Source: Erysipelotrichaceae bacterium
Lineage (GTDB): Bacteria; Bacillota_I; Bacilli_A; Erysipelotrichales; Erysipelotrichaceae
DNA: 64,000 nucleotides
Assembly: GCA_017432005.1 (NCBI GenBank)
Contig: JAFRKA010000021.1
Coordinates: forward strand, 62,001 to 126,000
Reading direction: 5' to 3'
Both the position numbers and the translations under genes were made by a program. The notes below the pieces were generated by a model. That model ran no database searches and was not told the origin of the DNA. It saw only the letters and a program-made list of their open reading frames with translations. Shown here one piece after another: positions 35,575 to 44,565 of this stretch; the first letter of the stretch is position 1, and each line of letters starts with the position of its first letter.

Positions 35575-37470
35575 CTACTGTTTAGAGATTGCGCCAAACT
35601 TACAGGTCGCAATACAAGCTCCACACTTGACACACTTGTCTGTATCAATGTACATTGCCGGAAGTTTCTTGCCCGGAGCAACATATTCCGGAGTGATCTT
35701 ATGGATCGCATCAGCCGGACAGCCTTTTGCACACATGCCGCAGCCGAAGCACTTATCCTTATCGATGACATAGATCATCAGGTTCTTACATACATGAGCC
35801 GGACACTTCTTTTCATCGATATGAGCGATATATTCATCCATGAATGATGCCATGGTTGAAAGGATCGGGTTAGGAGCAGTCTGACCAAGACCGCAGAGCG
35901 AGTTGGTCTTGACGTTATTAGCGAGCTCTTTAAGAGCTGTAAGATCTTCTCTTGTGCCCTTGCCTTCAGTGATCTTCGTGAGGATCTCGAGCATTCTCTT
36001 GGTACCGATACGGCATGGAGAACACTTGCCGCATGATTCATCGCAGATAAATTCCATATAGAATTTAGCGACATCGACCATACAGTTGTCTTCATCCATA
36101 ACGATCGCACCACCTGAACCCATCATCGAACCGGCTGCGATCAGGTTATCATAGTCGATCGGAGTATCCAGGTTATCAGCTGTCAGACAGCCGCCTGAAG
36201 GACCACCGGTCTGGATAGCCTTGAATTTTTTGCCATTAGGAATACCGCCACCGACATCATAGATAAGTTCTTTAAGAGTCGTGCCCATCGGAACTTCAAC
36301 AAGACCGACGTTGTTGATCTTGCCGCCCAGAGCGAATACTTTCGTACCCTTTGATTTCTCTGTACCGATCGAAGCGAACTTAGCAGCACCTTCTCTGAGG
36401 ATGTAAGGGACAGTTGCGAGTGTTTCAACGTTGTTGACACAGGTCGGGCAGCCCCAGAGACCTTTGACAGCCGGGAATGGAGGTCTAGGTCTAGGCATAC
36501 CGCGCTTGCCTTCGATGGAATTGAGCAGAGCAGTCTCTTCACCGCAGACGAAAGCACCGGCACCGAGTCTGATATGAACACGGAAGCTGAAATCTGTACC
36601 GAGGATATTGTCACCCAGAAGACCTACATCTTTCATTGCTTTGATAGCCAGTTTCAGTCTGTAGACAGCAATAGGATACTCAGCACGTACATAGAAATAA
36701 CCGTTCTGTGCACCGATAGCGTAACCGCCAATCATCATACCTTCGATTACGGCAAACGGGTTGCCTTCCAGAATGGATCTGTCCATGAATGCGCCCGGGT
36801 CACCTTCATCACCGTTACATACGAGGTATTTCGGACCTTCTGTATCAGGAACGAAAGACCACTTTCTGCCGGTCGGGAATCCGGCACCGCCTCTGCCTCT
36901 AAGACCTGAATCAAGGACTTCCTGAATGACTTCCTTGCGGTCCATCTTCAGAGCTTTTGCCAGACCGACGAATGCGCCTTCACCTAAAGCTTCATCGATG
37001 TTTTCCGGATCGATGACACCACATCCGTGTAAGGCGATCCTCATCTGCTTCTTATAGAATTCGATATCATCCTGTTTTGTAACCTTCTGATTTGTCTGAG
37101 GATCGACATAAAGAAGACGTTCAACTATTTCGTTGTTCTTGAGATCCTTTTCAACGATCTCTTCAACATCTTCCAGTTTGACCATCTTGTAAAGAGTATC
37201 TTCAGGATAGATCTTTACGAAAGGTCCCTGTGAACAGAAACCGAAGCAACCGACCTGGTTTACTGTCACTTTGTCATCAAGACCAGCTGCCTTGATAACT
37301 TCAACAAATTTTTCTCTGATCTCTGCAGAATGAGAAGAAAGACATCCTGTACCACCGCATAATACGATATGACGCTTGCCGTCGTTGCCGGCGATCTTGT
37401 CTTCCATGCATTTGGTACATAAAGCCTGTTTTTCACTCAGTTCTTCAAAAGTGCGGATCATTTCTGACAT
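35575..37470 (-). CDS. hydB: Bifurcating hydrogenase subunit HydB (NuoF-like)
   Basis: A 631-aa flavoprotein. The N-terminal thioredoxin-like [2Fe-2S] domain shows CGGTGC and CFGFCSQGP. The NuoF core binds FMN and NAD(H): GRGGAGFPTGRKWSF (about 192-206), GDEGDPGAFMDR. A [4Fe-4S] motif SCGKCSPCRIG follows, and two C-terminal ferredoxin motifs, CFGCGMCAKGCP and CVKCGACIATC. In the HydABC complex the flavin couples NADH and reduced ferredoxin to H2 formation. It abuts hydC (1 bp overlap) and is 12 nt from hydA. Confidence 0.97.
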   Translation of the reverse strand: MSEMIRTFEELSEKQALCTKCMEDKIAGNDGKRHIVLCGGTGCLSSHSAEIREKFVEVIKAAGLDDKVTVNQVGCFGFCSQGPFVKIYPEDTLYKMVKLEDVEEIVEKDLKNNEIVERLLYVDPQTNQKVTKQDDIEFYKKQMRIALHGCGVIDPENIDEALGEGAFVGLAKALKMDRKEVIQEVLDSGLRGRGGAGFPTGRKWSFVPDTEGPKYLVCNGDEGDPGAFMDRSILEGNPFAVIEGMMIGGYAIGAQNGYFYVRAEYPIAVYRLKLAIKAMKDVGLLGDNILGTDFSFRVHIRLGAGAFVCGEETALLNSIEGKRGMPRPRPPFPAVKGLWGCPTCVNNVETLATVPYILREGAAKFASIGTEKSKGTKVFALGGKINNVGLVEVPMGTTLKELIYDVGGGIPNGKKFKAIQTGGPSGGCLTADNLDTPIDYDNLIAAGSMMGSGGAIVMDEDNCMVDVAKFYMEFICDESCGKCSPCRIGTKRMLEILTKITEGKGTREDLTALKELANNVKTNSLCGLGQTAPNPILSTMASFMDEYIAHIDEKKCPAHVCKNLMIYVIDKDKCFGCGMCAKGCPADAIHKITPEYVAPGKKLPAMYIDTDKCVKCGACIATCKFGAISKQ

Positions 37471-37955
37471 TATGCAGCACCTCCGTCCTTATACTTGCTG
37501 ATCAAAGGAGCAACCTGGTCAACAGACATCTTAGGGTAAACTGTTCCATTGATCTGAACTGCCGGAGCAATACCGCATGCACCGATGCATCTGAGAGCAT
37601 CAAGTGTAAACAGTCCGTCTTCTGAAGTTTCACCCGGTTTGATTCCCAGAATCTCTGAGAACTTGTCGATTACCTGCTGTGCACCTTTTACGTAACATGC
37701 TGTACCAAGACAGCATCCTACTACATACTTTCCTTTTGGTTTCAAAGAAAAGAATGAATAAAAAGTAACTACGCCGTAGATTTCTGCAACTGAGATACCC
37801 GTTTCTTCTGATACCAGTTCCTGAACTTCAAGAGGAATATAACCATATTCCTTCTGAATATCAGAAAGGATCATCATGAGTGGAGTTTCTTCGTTTTTGT
37901 AACGATCACAGATCTCTTTGATCTGTTTAACAGCTGCTTCTTGTAAATGAGCCAT
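37470..37955 (-). CDS. hydC: Bifurcating hydrogenase subunit HydC (NuoE-like)
   Basis: A 161-aa thioredoxin-like [2Fe-2S] protein. The four ligands are seen in CCLGTACYVKGAQ (about 86-98) and CIGACGIAP (about 127-135). It passes electrons within HydABC. First gene of the operon, with SD AGGAGG before the ATG. The leader contains a 17-bp palindrome (37988-38004) and an extended -10 TGTTATAAT lies further upstream. Confidence 0.96.
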   Translation of the reverse strand: MAHLQEAAVKQIKEICDRYKNEETPLMMILSDIQKEYGYIPLEVQELVSEETGISVAEIYGVVTFYSFFSLKPKGKYVVGCCLGTACYVKGAQQVIDKFSEILGIKPGETSEDGLFTLDALRCIGACGIAPAVQINGTVYPKMSVDQVAPLISKYKDGGAA

Positions 37956-37987
37956 TACATTTATCCTCCTATCACTCGATTACAAAA

Positions 37988-38004
37988 CATGATTAAAAAT
38001 CATG
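37988..38004 (-). promoter_or_regulatory. Palindrome in the hydCBA leader
   Basis: CATGATT-TTT-AATCATG is a perfect 7-bp inverted repeat about 15 nt downstream of the predicted -10. Followed by TTTTG, it may be an operator or a weak attenuator hairpin. It does not match the Rex consensus. Confidence 0.45.
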
Positions 38005-38018
38005 AAATTTCTATCAAA

Positions 38019-38027
38019 ATTATAACA
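38019..38027 (-). promoter_or_regulatory. Extended -10 promoter of hydCBA
   Basis: TGTTATAAT on the minus strand, about 60 nt before the hydC ATG. No good -35 is seen. Confidence 0.55.
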
Positions 38028-38082
38028 TACCGATATCCCTATTAGTAAATAGAAAAAGAGCCTTATTCCTTGTATGAAATGA

Positions 38083-39486
38083 TTATCTGTTTCGCAGATA
38101 TTTATCTATACCTTCAACCGCTTTTTTTCCTGCTCCCATAGCTGAAATAACTGTAGCTGCACCTGTTACGGCATCGCCGCCGGCAAAAACGCCTTCTTTT
38201 GAAGTCATACCGTCTTCATTGATGATCAATCCGCCCATTTTATTGGTCTCAAGGCCTTCTGTACTGTTCCTGATCAGCGGATTCGGGGTATTTCCGATCG
38301 CCATGATGACAGTATCTGTATCGATGATATATTCACTGCCCGGTATTTCCACAGGACTTCTCCGGCCTGATTCATCTGCTTCACCAAGCTCCATTTTTAC
38401 GCATTTTATGCCTTTGACAAAGCCATATCCAGGATCTTCAGTATCGCTGCAGCCGATTATTTCTACCGGATTATTGAGCAGTTTGAATTCTACACCTTCT
38501 TCTTTGGCATGTTCGATCTCTTCTTTACGGGCAGGAAGTTCATTTTCGGAGCGGCGATAGACTATATATACTTTCTCGGCATTCAGTCTCAAGGCTGTTC
38601 TGGCCGCATCCATCGCGACATTGCCACCGCCTACTACGGTAACGACACCACCTTTCATGATCGGTGTATCTGAATCCTCTTTATACGCTTTCATCAGATT
38701 GGTCCTGGTCAGAAATTCATTGGCCGAATAGACACCTTTCAGTGATTCTCCCGGTATATTCATGAATCTGGGTAAACCTGCACCCGATCCCACAAATACG
38801 GCTTCAAAACCCATCTCACAAAGCTCATCGATCGTCAATGTCTTTCCGATGACGATATCAGTCCTGATCTCAACACCCATTCTTTGCAGATTATCTATCT
38901 CTTTTTTGACTATTTCTTTAGGTAAACGGAATTCAGGGATGCCATAGACAAGAACACCACCAGGAGTATGTAGAGCTTCAAAAATGGTGACTTTATATCC
39001 CTTTCTGATCAGATCACCAGCACATGCAAGTCCGCTTGGTCCTGATCCTACTATTGCTACACTGTGATCATTGAATTCTCTTTTTATGGTATTATTTGAG
39101 TCATTCCGATTATGCAGATCAGCGACGAATCTCTCCAGTCTGCCAATCGCCACAGGTTCATAACGTATGCCAAGCGTGCAGTTGGCTTCACACTGTTTTT
39201 CCTGCGGACAAACCCTTCCGCAGATCGCGGGTAAAGAAGAAGATTCAGAGATGATCTTATACGCTTCTTCAAATTCACCATTCTTGATCTTTTCGATAAA
39301 ATCAGGAATACGGATATTTACCGGGCATCCTGAGATACAGGGATGATTCACACAGTGAAGACATCTATGAGCCTCTTTTAAAGCACTTTCTTCATCATAT
39401 CCCAAAGCAACTTCACTGAAATTGTGGATCCTTTCATCAGCATCCTGAATAATCATGGGAGTCCTTTTTTCGATTACTGTCATCAT
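38083..39486 (-). CDS. nfnB: NfnB-type large subunit (NADPH:ferredoxin transhydrogenase, GltD/GltA-like)
   Basis: A 467-aa flavoprotein of the glutamate-synthase small-subunit family. The N-terminal [4Fe-4S] region shows CLHCVNHPCISGCPVNI (about 42-58) and CGRVCPQEKQCEANC. Two Rossmann folds bind FAD and NADPH (VGSGPSGLACAGDLIRKG about 150-167; VVGGGNVAMDAARTALRL about 288-305). It overlaps the nfnA stop by 1 bp, and the pair fits the bifurcating NADH-dependent ferredoxin:NADP oxidoreductase Nfn. A stand-alone glutamate synthase beta subunit is less likely because no large glutamate synthase subunit is nearby. Confidence 0.9.
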   Translation of the reverse strand: MMTVIEKRTPMIIQDADERIHNFSEVALGYDEESALKEAHRCLHCVNHPCISGCPVNIRIPDFIEKIKNGEFEEAYKIISESSSLPAICGRVCPQEKQCEANCTLGIRYEPVAIGRLERFVADLHNRNDSNNTIKREFNDHSVAIVGSGPSGLACAGDLIRKGYKVTIFEALHTPGGVLVYGIPEFRLPKEIVKKEIDNLQRMGVEIRTDIVIGKTLTIDELCEMGFEAVFVGSGAGLPRFMNIPGESLKGVYSANEFLTRTNLMKAYKEDSDTPIMKGGVVTVVGGGNVAMDAARTALRLNAEKVYIVYRRSENELPARKEEIEHAKEEGVEFKLLNNPVEIIGCSDTEDPGYGFVKGIKCVKMELGEADESGRRSPVEIPGSEYIIDTDTVIMAIGNTPNPLIRNSTEGLETNKMGGLIINEDGMTSKEGVFAGGDAVTGAATVISAMGAGKKAVEGIDKYLRNR

Positions 39487-40337
39487 TAGACCTCCTGTTT
39501 GAAAAGATTACAGGTCTTTTCATAAGCATGTCTTTCAAATTCGTCATACATCCTGTTACGGGACATCACTTCATCAAAATCGACTTCATAACCATTGAAA
39601 TCAGGACCATCGATACAGGCAAATTTAATTATCTTTTTACCGTCCTGATCCAGCGTGAGTCTGCAACATCCGCACATTCCGGTCCCGTCTATCATGATCG
39701 GATTCATCGAGACAGTTACAGGTACATTGAAAGGTTTTGCAGTCAGAGTAGTGAATTTCATCATTACAAGCGGTCCGATCGCAAAGATACGATCCGGCAT
39801 TTCACCTTTCTCAAGCATTTCCTTCAAAGGTACAGTGACATTGCCTTTTTCACCGTAAGAACCGTCATCCGTCATCAGGATCATTCGGTCTGAACAGTTA
39901 CGGAATTCATCTTCCAGAATGACCAGATCTTTATTGCGAAAACCGATTATCGTTGTTACTTCTGCATTCAGACGATGGAATTCCTCAGCGATCGGTAAAG
40001 CTATTGCACAACCGACTCCTCCACCGATAATGCATACTTTCTTAATATTATTGGTTTCTGTAGCCACACCTAAAGGCCCAACAAAGTCTTCAATGTATTC
40101 ACCTTTTTCTTTTTTATCCAGTTTCAGAGTCGTCGATCCGACGATCTGAAAGATTATCTTTACCGTGCCTTTTAAAGGATCACATCCGGCGATCGTCAAA
40201 GGTATCCTTTCTCCCTCTTCATCGACTCTGAGAATGATAAACTGTCCTGGACGTGCTTTTTTTGCGATCAAAGGAGCCACGATATCCATCTGGGTAACGG
40301 TCGGATTAAGTCTTTTCTTGTCTTCTATCAGATACAT
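39486..40337 (-). CDS. nfnA: NfnA-type small subunit (FAD/NAD-binding, DHOD electron-transfer-like)
   Basis: A 283-aa ferredoxin reductase-like subunit. It has an N-terminal FAD-binding barrel, then a NAD-binding part with CIIGGGVGCAIALPIAEEF (about 105-123). The C-terminal [2Fe-2S] site has GMCGCCRLT and FACIDGPDF. In Nfn the flavin in this subunit splits electrons between NAD and ferredoxin. Its order nnrD-nfnA-nfnB with 1-bp overlaps shows a single operon. Confidence 0.9.
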   Translation of the reverse strand: MYLIEDKKRLNPTVTQMDIVAPLIAKKARPGQFIILRVDEEGERIPLTIAGCDPLKGTVKIIFQIVGSTTLKLDKKEKGEYIEDFVGPLGVATETNNIKKVCIIGGGVGCAIALPIAEEFHRLNAEVTTIIGFRNKDLVILEDEFRNCSDRMILMTDDGSYGEKGNVTVPLKEMLEKGEMPDRIFAIGPLVMMKFTTLTAKPFNVPVTVSMNPIMIDGTGMCGCCRLTLDQDGKKIIKFACIDGPDFNGYEVDFDEVMSRNRMYDEFERHAYEKTCNLFKQEV

Positions 40338-41200
40338 CAGATACCTCCCTCTGATCGGCTTTTATCCATTTCCAGAAAGAAATGGTCTGCATACTCATTA
40401 TATTTCATCAGATCGAATACTTCTCTGGAGTGCTCTTCACAGGCCTTATCACACAGATACCCATGCAGCCATACGGCATCACAGACAGCCTGAAAAATAT
40501 CATCATAAAGAGAACATAGCCCGCTTATCATTCCGGTCAGTATATCACCGCTTCCCGCTCTGGCCAGAGCTTCATTTCCACTATTATTGCGATATATTTT
40601 ACCTTCGGGAGAACAAACGATCGTCTTTGGTCCTTTCAGAACAAGGATGACGTTCTTTTCTCTTGCAAAGGAGGATGCGATATTTTCCCGGTCATTGTTT
40701 ATTTTTTCTTTATTCAGACCGCTCAGACGCATAAATTCACCAAGATGCGGAGTTATTATGAGCTTCTTATTCAGTTCAAACATTGTCGGATCATCTTTAA
40801 GCAGATCGATCGCACAGGCGTCAGCAATGATCGGAACATCTGCTTCTTCCAGAATATAGCGCAGATAGTTCATTCTGTAAGGATGATTATTTAAACCAGA
40901 TCCGATCCCTATGGAATCTACTTTCAAAATCAATCCCAGTTTTTTCAGGTGTTTTTCATCATCAAGACTGTCAGGATGATATACAACAGTCGGCTCGTTT
41001 GAAGCAACGATGGGATAGATATCTTTTGGAACTACTGAATGGATATATGAAGCACCTGTACATCTGACTCCCAGCAGATTCAGGATCGCCGCTCCGGCCA
41101 TACCGTAAGATCCGGAAACAAACAGGACCCTGCCATTATCGAACTTGCAGGAATCAGGCTTACGTAAAGGATAATCATTATAAAACTGTTCTTTGTTCAT
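40337..41200 (-). CDS. nnrD: ADP/ATP-dependent NAD(P)H-hydrate dehydratase
   Basis: A 287-aa ribokinase-like protein (YjeF C-terminal domain only). It restores NADH and NADPH from their damaged hydrates. Motifs include GSYGMAGAAILNLLG near the N-terminus, ITPHLGEFMRL (about 149-159), LKGPKTIV and the anion-hole/catalytic NEALARAGSGDILTGMISG (about 208-226). The NnrE epimerase domain is absent and must be elsewhere. It heads the nfnAB operon. No SD is visible: an extended -10 TGCTAAAAT ends 8 nt before the ATG. Confidence 0.92.
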   Translation of the reverse strand: MNKEQFYNDYPLRKPDSCKFDNGRVLFVSGSYGMAGAAILNLLGVRCTGASYIHSVVPKDIYPIVASNEPTVVYHPDSLDDEKHLKKLGLILKVDSIGIGSGLNNHPYRMNYLRYILEEADVPIIADACAIDLLKDDPTMFELNKKLIITPHLGEFMRLSGLNKEKINNDRENIASSFAREKNVILVLKGPKTIVCSPEGKIYRNNSGNEALARAGSGDILTGMISGLCSLYDDIFQAVCDAVWLHGYLCDKACEEHSREVFDLMKYNEYADHFFLEMDKSRSEGGI

Positions 41201-41208
41201 CTAATACC

Positions 41209-41217
41209 ATTTTAGCA
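41209..41217 (-). promoter_or_regulatory. Extended -10 promoter of nnrD-nfnAB
   Basis: TGCTAAAAT ends 8 nt before the nnrD ATG at 41200, so the predicted leader is about 2 nt long. Confidence 0.45.
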
Positions 41218-41275
41218 GATTAAACAATTGTTCTTTTTCTTAAAAAAAACGTGAAAAAACGGATAAGTTATATAT

Positions 41276-41281
41276 TATACT
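41276..41281 (+). promoter_or_regulatory. -10 box of the DUF1846 gene
   Basis: TATACT ends 8 nt before the ATG at 41290. No SD lies between, so the mRNA would be almost leaderless. Confidence 0.45.
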
Positions 41282-41289
41282 AATTAAGT

Positions 41290-42768
41290 ATGAAACAGAT
41301 AGGATTCGATAACGCCAAGTATCTTAAACTGCAGTCTCAGAATATCAAAAAGAGAGTTTCCCGCTTCAATAAGCTTTATCTGGAATTCGGCGGTAAACTT
41401 TTCGATGATTTCCATGCTTCACGTGTTCTTCCGGGTTTTGAACCTGATACCAAGATCAAAATGCTGCTCAATCTGAAAGAAAAAGTGGAGATGGTCCTGG
41501 TCATCAATGCCAATGACATCGAAAAAAACAAGATGCGTTTCGATCTCGGGATAACCTATTCCCAGGATCTTTTGCGTCTCATCGATTCATTTACGGCAGT
41601 AGAACTGCAGATCGGCGGAGTCGTCATCACTCATTTCAACAAGCAGAGTGAAGCCATAAAACTAAGAAAGAATCTGGAGAAATCCAAGATCAAAGTAGCA
41701 TATCACTACGCTATCGATAATTATCCTAACAACATCGATCTGATCTTATCAGACATCGGTTTTGGAAAGAACGAATATCTGGAAACGAGTCGTGAGATCA
41801 TCGTTGTCACTGCTCCTGGACCAGGTTCAGGCAAAATGGCGACCTGTCTTTCTCAGATGTACCACGATAATAAGCGCGGACTTAAATCCGGCTATGCCAA
41901 ATTCGAGACTTTCCCGATCTGGAACCTGCCGCTCAATCATCCAGTCAATCTGGCCTATGAAGCAGCGACTGTCGATCTTTCTGACGTCAATATGATCGAC
42001 CCGTTCCATCTTGAAGCTTATAATTCCATTGCGGTCAATTACAACCGTGATGTCGAAGTCTTCCCTGTCCTCAATGACCTGCTCAAGAGGATCATGGGCA
42101 GACAGATCTATAAATCTCCTACTGACATGGGAGTAAATATGGTCGGCGACTGCATTTCCGATGATGAAGTATGCCAGAAAGCAGCTAAAGATGAGATCAT
42201 CCGCCGTTACTATAATACTGAGATCGATGTCAGAAGAGATGCCCTTCCTGAAGATGTCCTCTTCAAGATGGAAACGATCATGAACAAAGTCGGGGTCACC
42301 AAGGCTGACAGGACCGTTGCAGTAAAAGCCAACGAACTGGCTGCCAAGACTAAAGAACCGGCTGTTGCGATCGAATATAACGGACAGATCATTACCGGAA
42401 AGACATCCAAACTCATGGGTGCGGCAGCTGCAGCTTTACTGAATGCAGCCAAGATCGCCGGTGATATACCTGATATCCACCTGCTTTCGGAAAAAGTCCT
42501 GACACCGATCCAGGAACTTAAGACAAAATATCTTAAAGGTCACAATCCGCGTCTGCATACCGATGAAGTCCTCATCGCACTCGCAGTCGATTCGATCACC
42601 TCGGATATCTGTGATAAGGCTCTGAAAGCACTGGAAAAGCTTGATGACTGCGATGTTCATTCGACGGTCATCCTTTCCGAAGTAGATGTCAATGTATTCA
42701 AGAAGTTAGGTATGCACCTGACTATGGATCCGATATATCAGACCAAAAAACTCTATCACGCCAAGTGA
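41290..42768 (+). CDS. DUF1846 family protein
   Basis: A 492-aa cytoplasmic protein matching the DUF1846 family in length and pattern: GFDNAKYLKLQSQNI at the start, a P-loop-like stretch APGPGSGKMATCLSQMYHD (about 176-194) and a long C-terminal helical domain. It is widespread in anaerobic Firmicutes; a nucleotide-related role is possible but unproven. It is a single plus-strand gene whose last 13 bp overlap the convergent nth gene. Confidence 0.9.
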   Translation: MKQIGFDNAKYLKLQSQNIKKRVSRFNKLYLEFGGKLFDDFHASRVLPGFEPDTKIKMLLNLKEKVEMVLVINANDIEKNKMRFDLGITYSQDLLRLIDSFTAVELQIGGVVITHFNKQSEAIKLRKNLEKSKIKVAYHYAIDNYPNNIDLILSDIGFGKNEYLETSREIIVVTAPGPGSGKMATCLSQMYHDNKRGLKSGYAKFETFPIWNLPLNHPVNLAYEAATVDLSDVNMIDPFHLEAYNSIAVNYNRDVEVFPVLNDLLKRIMGRQIYKSPTDMGVNMVGDCISDDEVCQKAAKDEIIRRYYNTEIDVRRDALPEDVLFKMETIMNKVGVTKADRTVAVKANELAAKTKEPAVAIEYNGQIITGKTSKLMGAAAAALLNAAKIAGDIPDIHLLSEKVLTPIQELKTKYLKGHNPRLHTDEVLIALAVDSITSDICDKALKALEKLDDCDVHSTVILSEVDVNVFKKLGMHLTMDPIYQTKKLYHAK

Positions 42769-43376
42769 TTGCAGAAGCTGCTGAAAGGACAGTCAGTACA
42801 GTCCGGTCTGGCAGCTTTACACTTATATCGTCCGAAAAATATGAACTGATGATGAAGCTTTCCCCAGCATTCTTCCGGAAAGTAATTCATCAGTTTTTCT
42901 TCTATTGCACTTACATCATCGTCAGCTTCAGCGATCCCCAGTCTTTTAGAGACTCTGGAGACATGGGTATCGACCGCAAAAGCCGGAACATCAAAACAGT
43001 TGTTCAGGATTACATTGGCTGTTTTTCGTCCTACGCCAGGTAAAGACTCAAGTTCTTTTCTGTCGTTAGGAACCTCTCCCTGATAGTTTTCTTCAAGCTC
43101 TTTAGAGAGTTTTATTATATTAATCGCTTTATTGTGATAAAGACCGATAGGCTTTATTATTCTTTCCACATCTTTAAGATCAGCTTTTGAAAGCTTTCTG
43201 GCAGAAGGAAATTTTCTAAAAAGTTCGGGAGTAACACTGTTCACTCTTTCATCGGTCGTCTGGGCCGAAAGGACGACTGCGATCAGCAGTTCAAAATCAT
43301 TACGGTGTTTCAGTTCACATTGAGCATCAGGAAAAAGATCATTAAGTCCATCAATGATCTGTTTACTTCTTTTCAT
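42756..43376 (-). CDS. nth: Endonuclease III
   Basis: A 206-aa base-excision glycosylase/AP lyase that removes oxidised pyrimidines. The helix-hairpin-helix LPGVGRKTANVILN holds the catalytic Lys (about 120), and AVDTHVSRVSKRLG holds the catalytic Asp (about 138). The C-terminal [4Fe-4S] loop is CKAARPDCTDCPFSSFC. The start overlaps dnaD by 14 bp, as in the dnaD-nth order of B. subtilis. It is last in the long operon beginning with parE. Confidence 0.97.
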   Translation of the reverse strand: MKRSKQIIDGLNDLFPDAQCELKHRNDFELLIAVVLSAQTTDERVNSVTPELFRKFPSARKLSKADLKDVERIIKPIGLYHNKAINIIKLSKELEENYQGEVPNDRKELESLPGVGRKTANVILNNCFDVPAFAVDTHVSRVSKRLGIAEADDDVSAIEEKLMNYFPEECWGKLHHQFIFFGRYKCKAARPDCTDCPFSSFCNHLA

Positions 43377-43863
43377 TGCGTAAGACGCCCTCGATATATG
43401 CCATCTTAAGTTTTCTTCTTGCTTCTGCGATCCTTAATGCTTCTATGAACGGTTTCTGACCGTATTCGCTGATCAGATCATTCATTTTCTGCAGCTCAAG
43501 CGGTGATAAAGGCTTACCGAATGTATCTGATACCATGTCATAGAGATCTTTGTTTTCAGCGATCTCATAACGCTGCGGATCGAATTCAAATATACCGTCG
43601 ATATCAAATACAAGTCCTTTTGCATTGTTTGTGATCTTCAGATAATGCTTGTTCACAAGCCCGGCGATGATTACATCGATCTGTTTTGATGTCTTATGCA
43701 GCTTGCTTATAAGATAATCATATGTAACTGACTTTCTGTTGGTTTTGCACAGATCGATAAGCAGGATCAGAAGCGTCTCATCACTGTTGAGATTAAGCTT
43801 GTCAAAATTCTCCAAGATCCAGTTTTTACGGTCAAAATATGATTCCTGATACCACTTTTTCAT
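43363..43863 (-). CDS. dnaD: DnaD-like replication protein
   Basis: A 166-aa protein, shorter than B. subtilis DnaD (232 aa). The N-terminal winged-helix part covers about residues 10-85. The DnaD/DnaB C-terminal part (about 105-160) has FGKPLSPLELQKMNDLI and EALRIAEARRKLKMAYIEGVL, the family signature. DnaD helps load the replicative helicase in Firmicutes. It sits beside nth as usual. The shorter length suggests a trimmed linker or tail. Confidence 0.88.
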   Translation of the reverse strand: MKKWYQESYFDRKNWILENFDKLNLNSDETLLILLIDLCKTNRKSVTYDYLISKLHKTSKQIDVIIAGLVNKHYLKITNNAKGLVFDIDGIFEFDPQRYEIAENKDLYDMVSDTFGKPLSPLELQKMNDLISEYGQKPFIEALRIAEARRKLKMAYIEGVLRNEKK

Positions 43864-44565
43864 TTAATACTTCCTTATAATTTCAGCAGCAATCTCTGCG
43901 GCTGTTTCACACACTTTATCCAGATTGAAATAATAAGCATGATAGTTTTTATTTACCAGCGTATCGTCAGATATCGATCTGATCACTGAACAGTTTACGC
44001 CCAGAGCGAAACAGGTATTGGCGATCGCCGATCCTTCCATTTCACCGCATAATGCTTCAGGAAAGTGTTTCTTTATATCGTTATTCTGCGATTTTTTATA
44101 GATGAATTCGTTGGCACTCACTATTCCGCCATAGTGGATCTTCGTATCCAAATGAAGCTTCTTCATGATCCTGATCGTCTTTTTATCGCACAGGAAAGCC
44201 GTATATTGCGAATCAAAGCCTCTTGGCCAGTCGATCGCATCGAAGCGCCAGTCAGCCACCTTTTCGGCTACGACGACATCTCCAATCTTTACTTCATCAT
44301 TCAGCGAACCTGCACATCCGAGATTTATAATCAGTTCAGGCTTAAACTTCTGAATAGCCAGAACAGTTGATATCGTCGCATAGACCTGTCCAATGCCGGT
44401 CTTGCTGACAGCAACATCTTTATTGCCTATCTTGCCGACAAAAAAAGTATTGTTCAGTTCTGTATCAAGGACTCTGACTTTCTTATTTTTCTTTGCCTTT
44501 ACGTCACTCATCAGTTTCAGCAAAGCATCTCTTTCCTGTTTCATTGCGCATAAGACAACGATCAT
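43864..44565 (-). CDS. mtnN: 5'-methylthioadenosine/S-adenosylhomocysteine nucleosidase
   Basis: A 233-aa PNP-fold enzyme that removes adenine from MTA and SAH, recycling methionine and giving S-ribosylhomocysteine. Motifs: GCAGSLNDEVKIGDVVV (about 79-95), GEMEGSAIANTC (about 173-184, with the ribose-binding Glu pair) and IRSISDD (about 194-200, with the catalytic Asp). Placed between the SAM methyltransferase and dnaD with 0-4 bp spacing, which fits removal of SAH made by the neighbour. Confidence 0.92.
   Translation of the reverse strand: MIVVLCAMKQERDALLKLMSDVKAKKNKKVRVLDTELNNTFFVGKIGNKDVAVSKTGIGQVYATISTVLAIQKFKPELIINLGCAGSLNDEVKIGDVVVAEKVADWRFDAIDWPRGFDSQYTAFLCDKKTIRIMKKLHLDTKIHYGGIVSANEFIYKKSQNNDIKKHFPEALCGEMEGSAIANTCFALGVNCSVIRSISDDTLVNKNYHAYYFNLDKVCETAAEIAAEIIRKY

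Noticed and set aside
37988..38004. Rex operator before hydCBA
   Set aside because: The palindrome CATGATT/AATCATG does not fit TTGTGAA-type Rex sites.
38083..39486. Glutamate synthase small subunit (gltD)
   Set aside because: No large glutamate synthase subunit is near and the adjacent DHOD-like subunit fits Nfn; kept only as an alternative.
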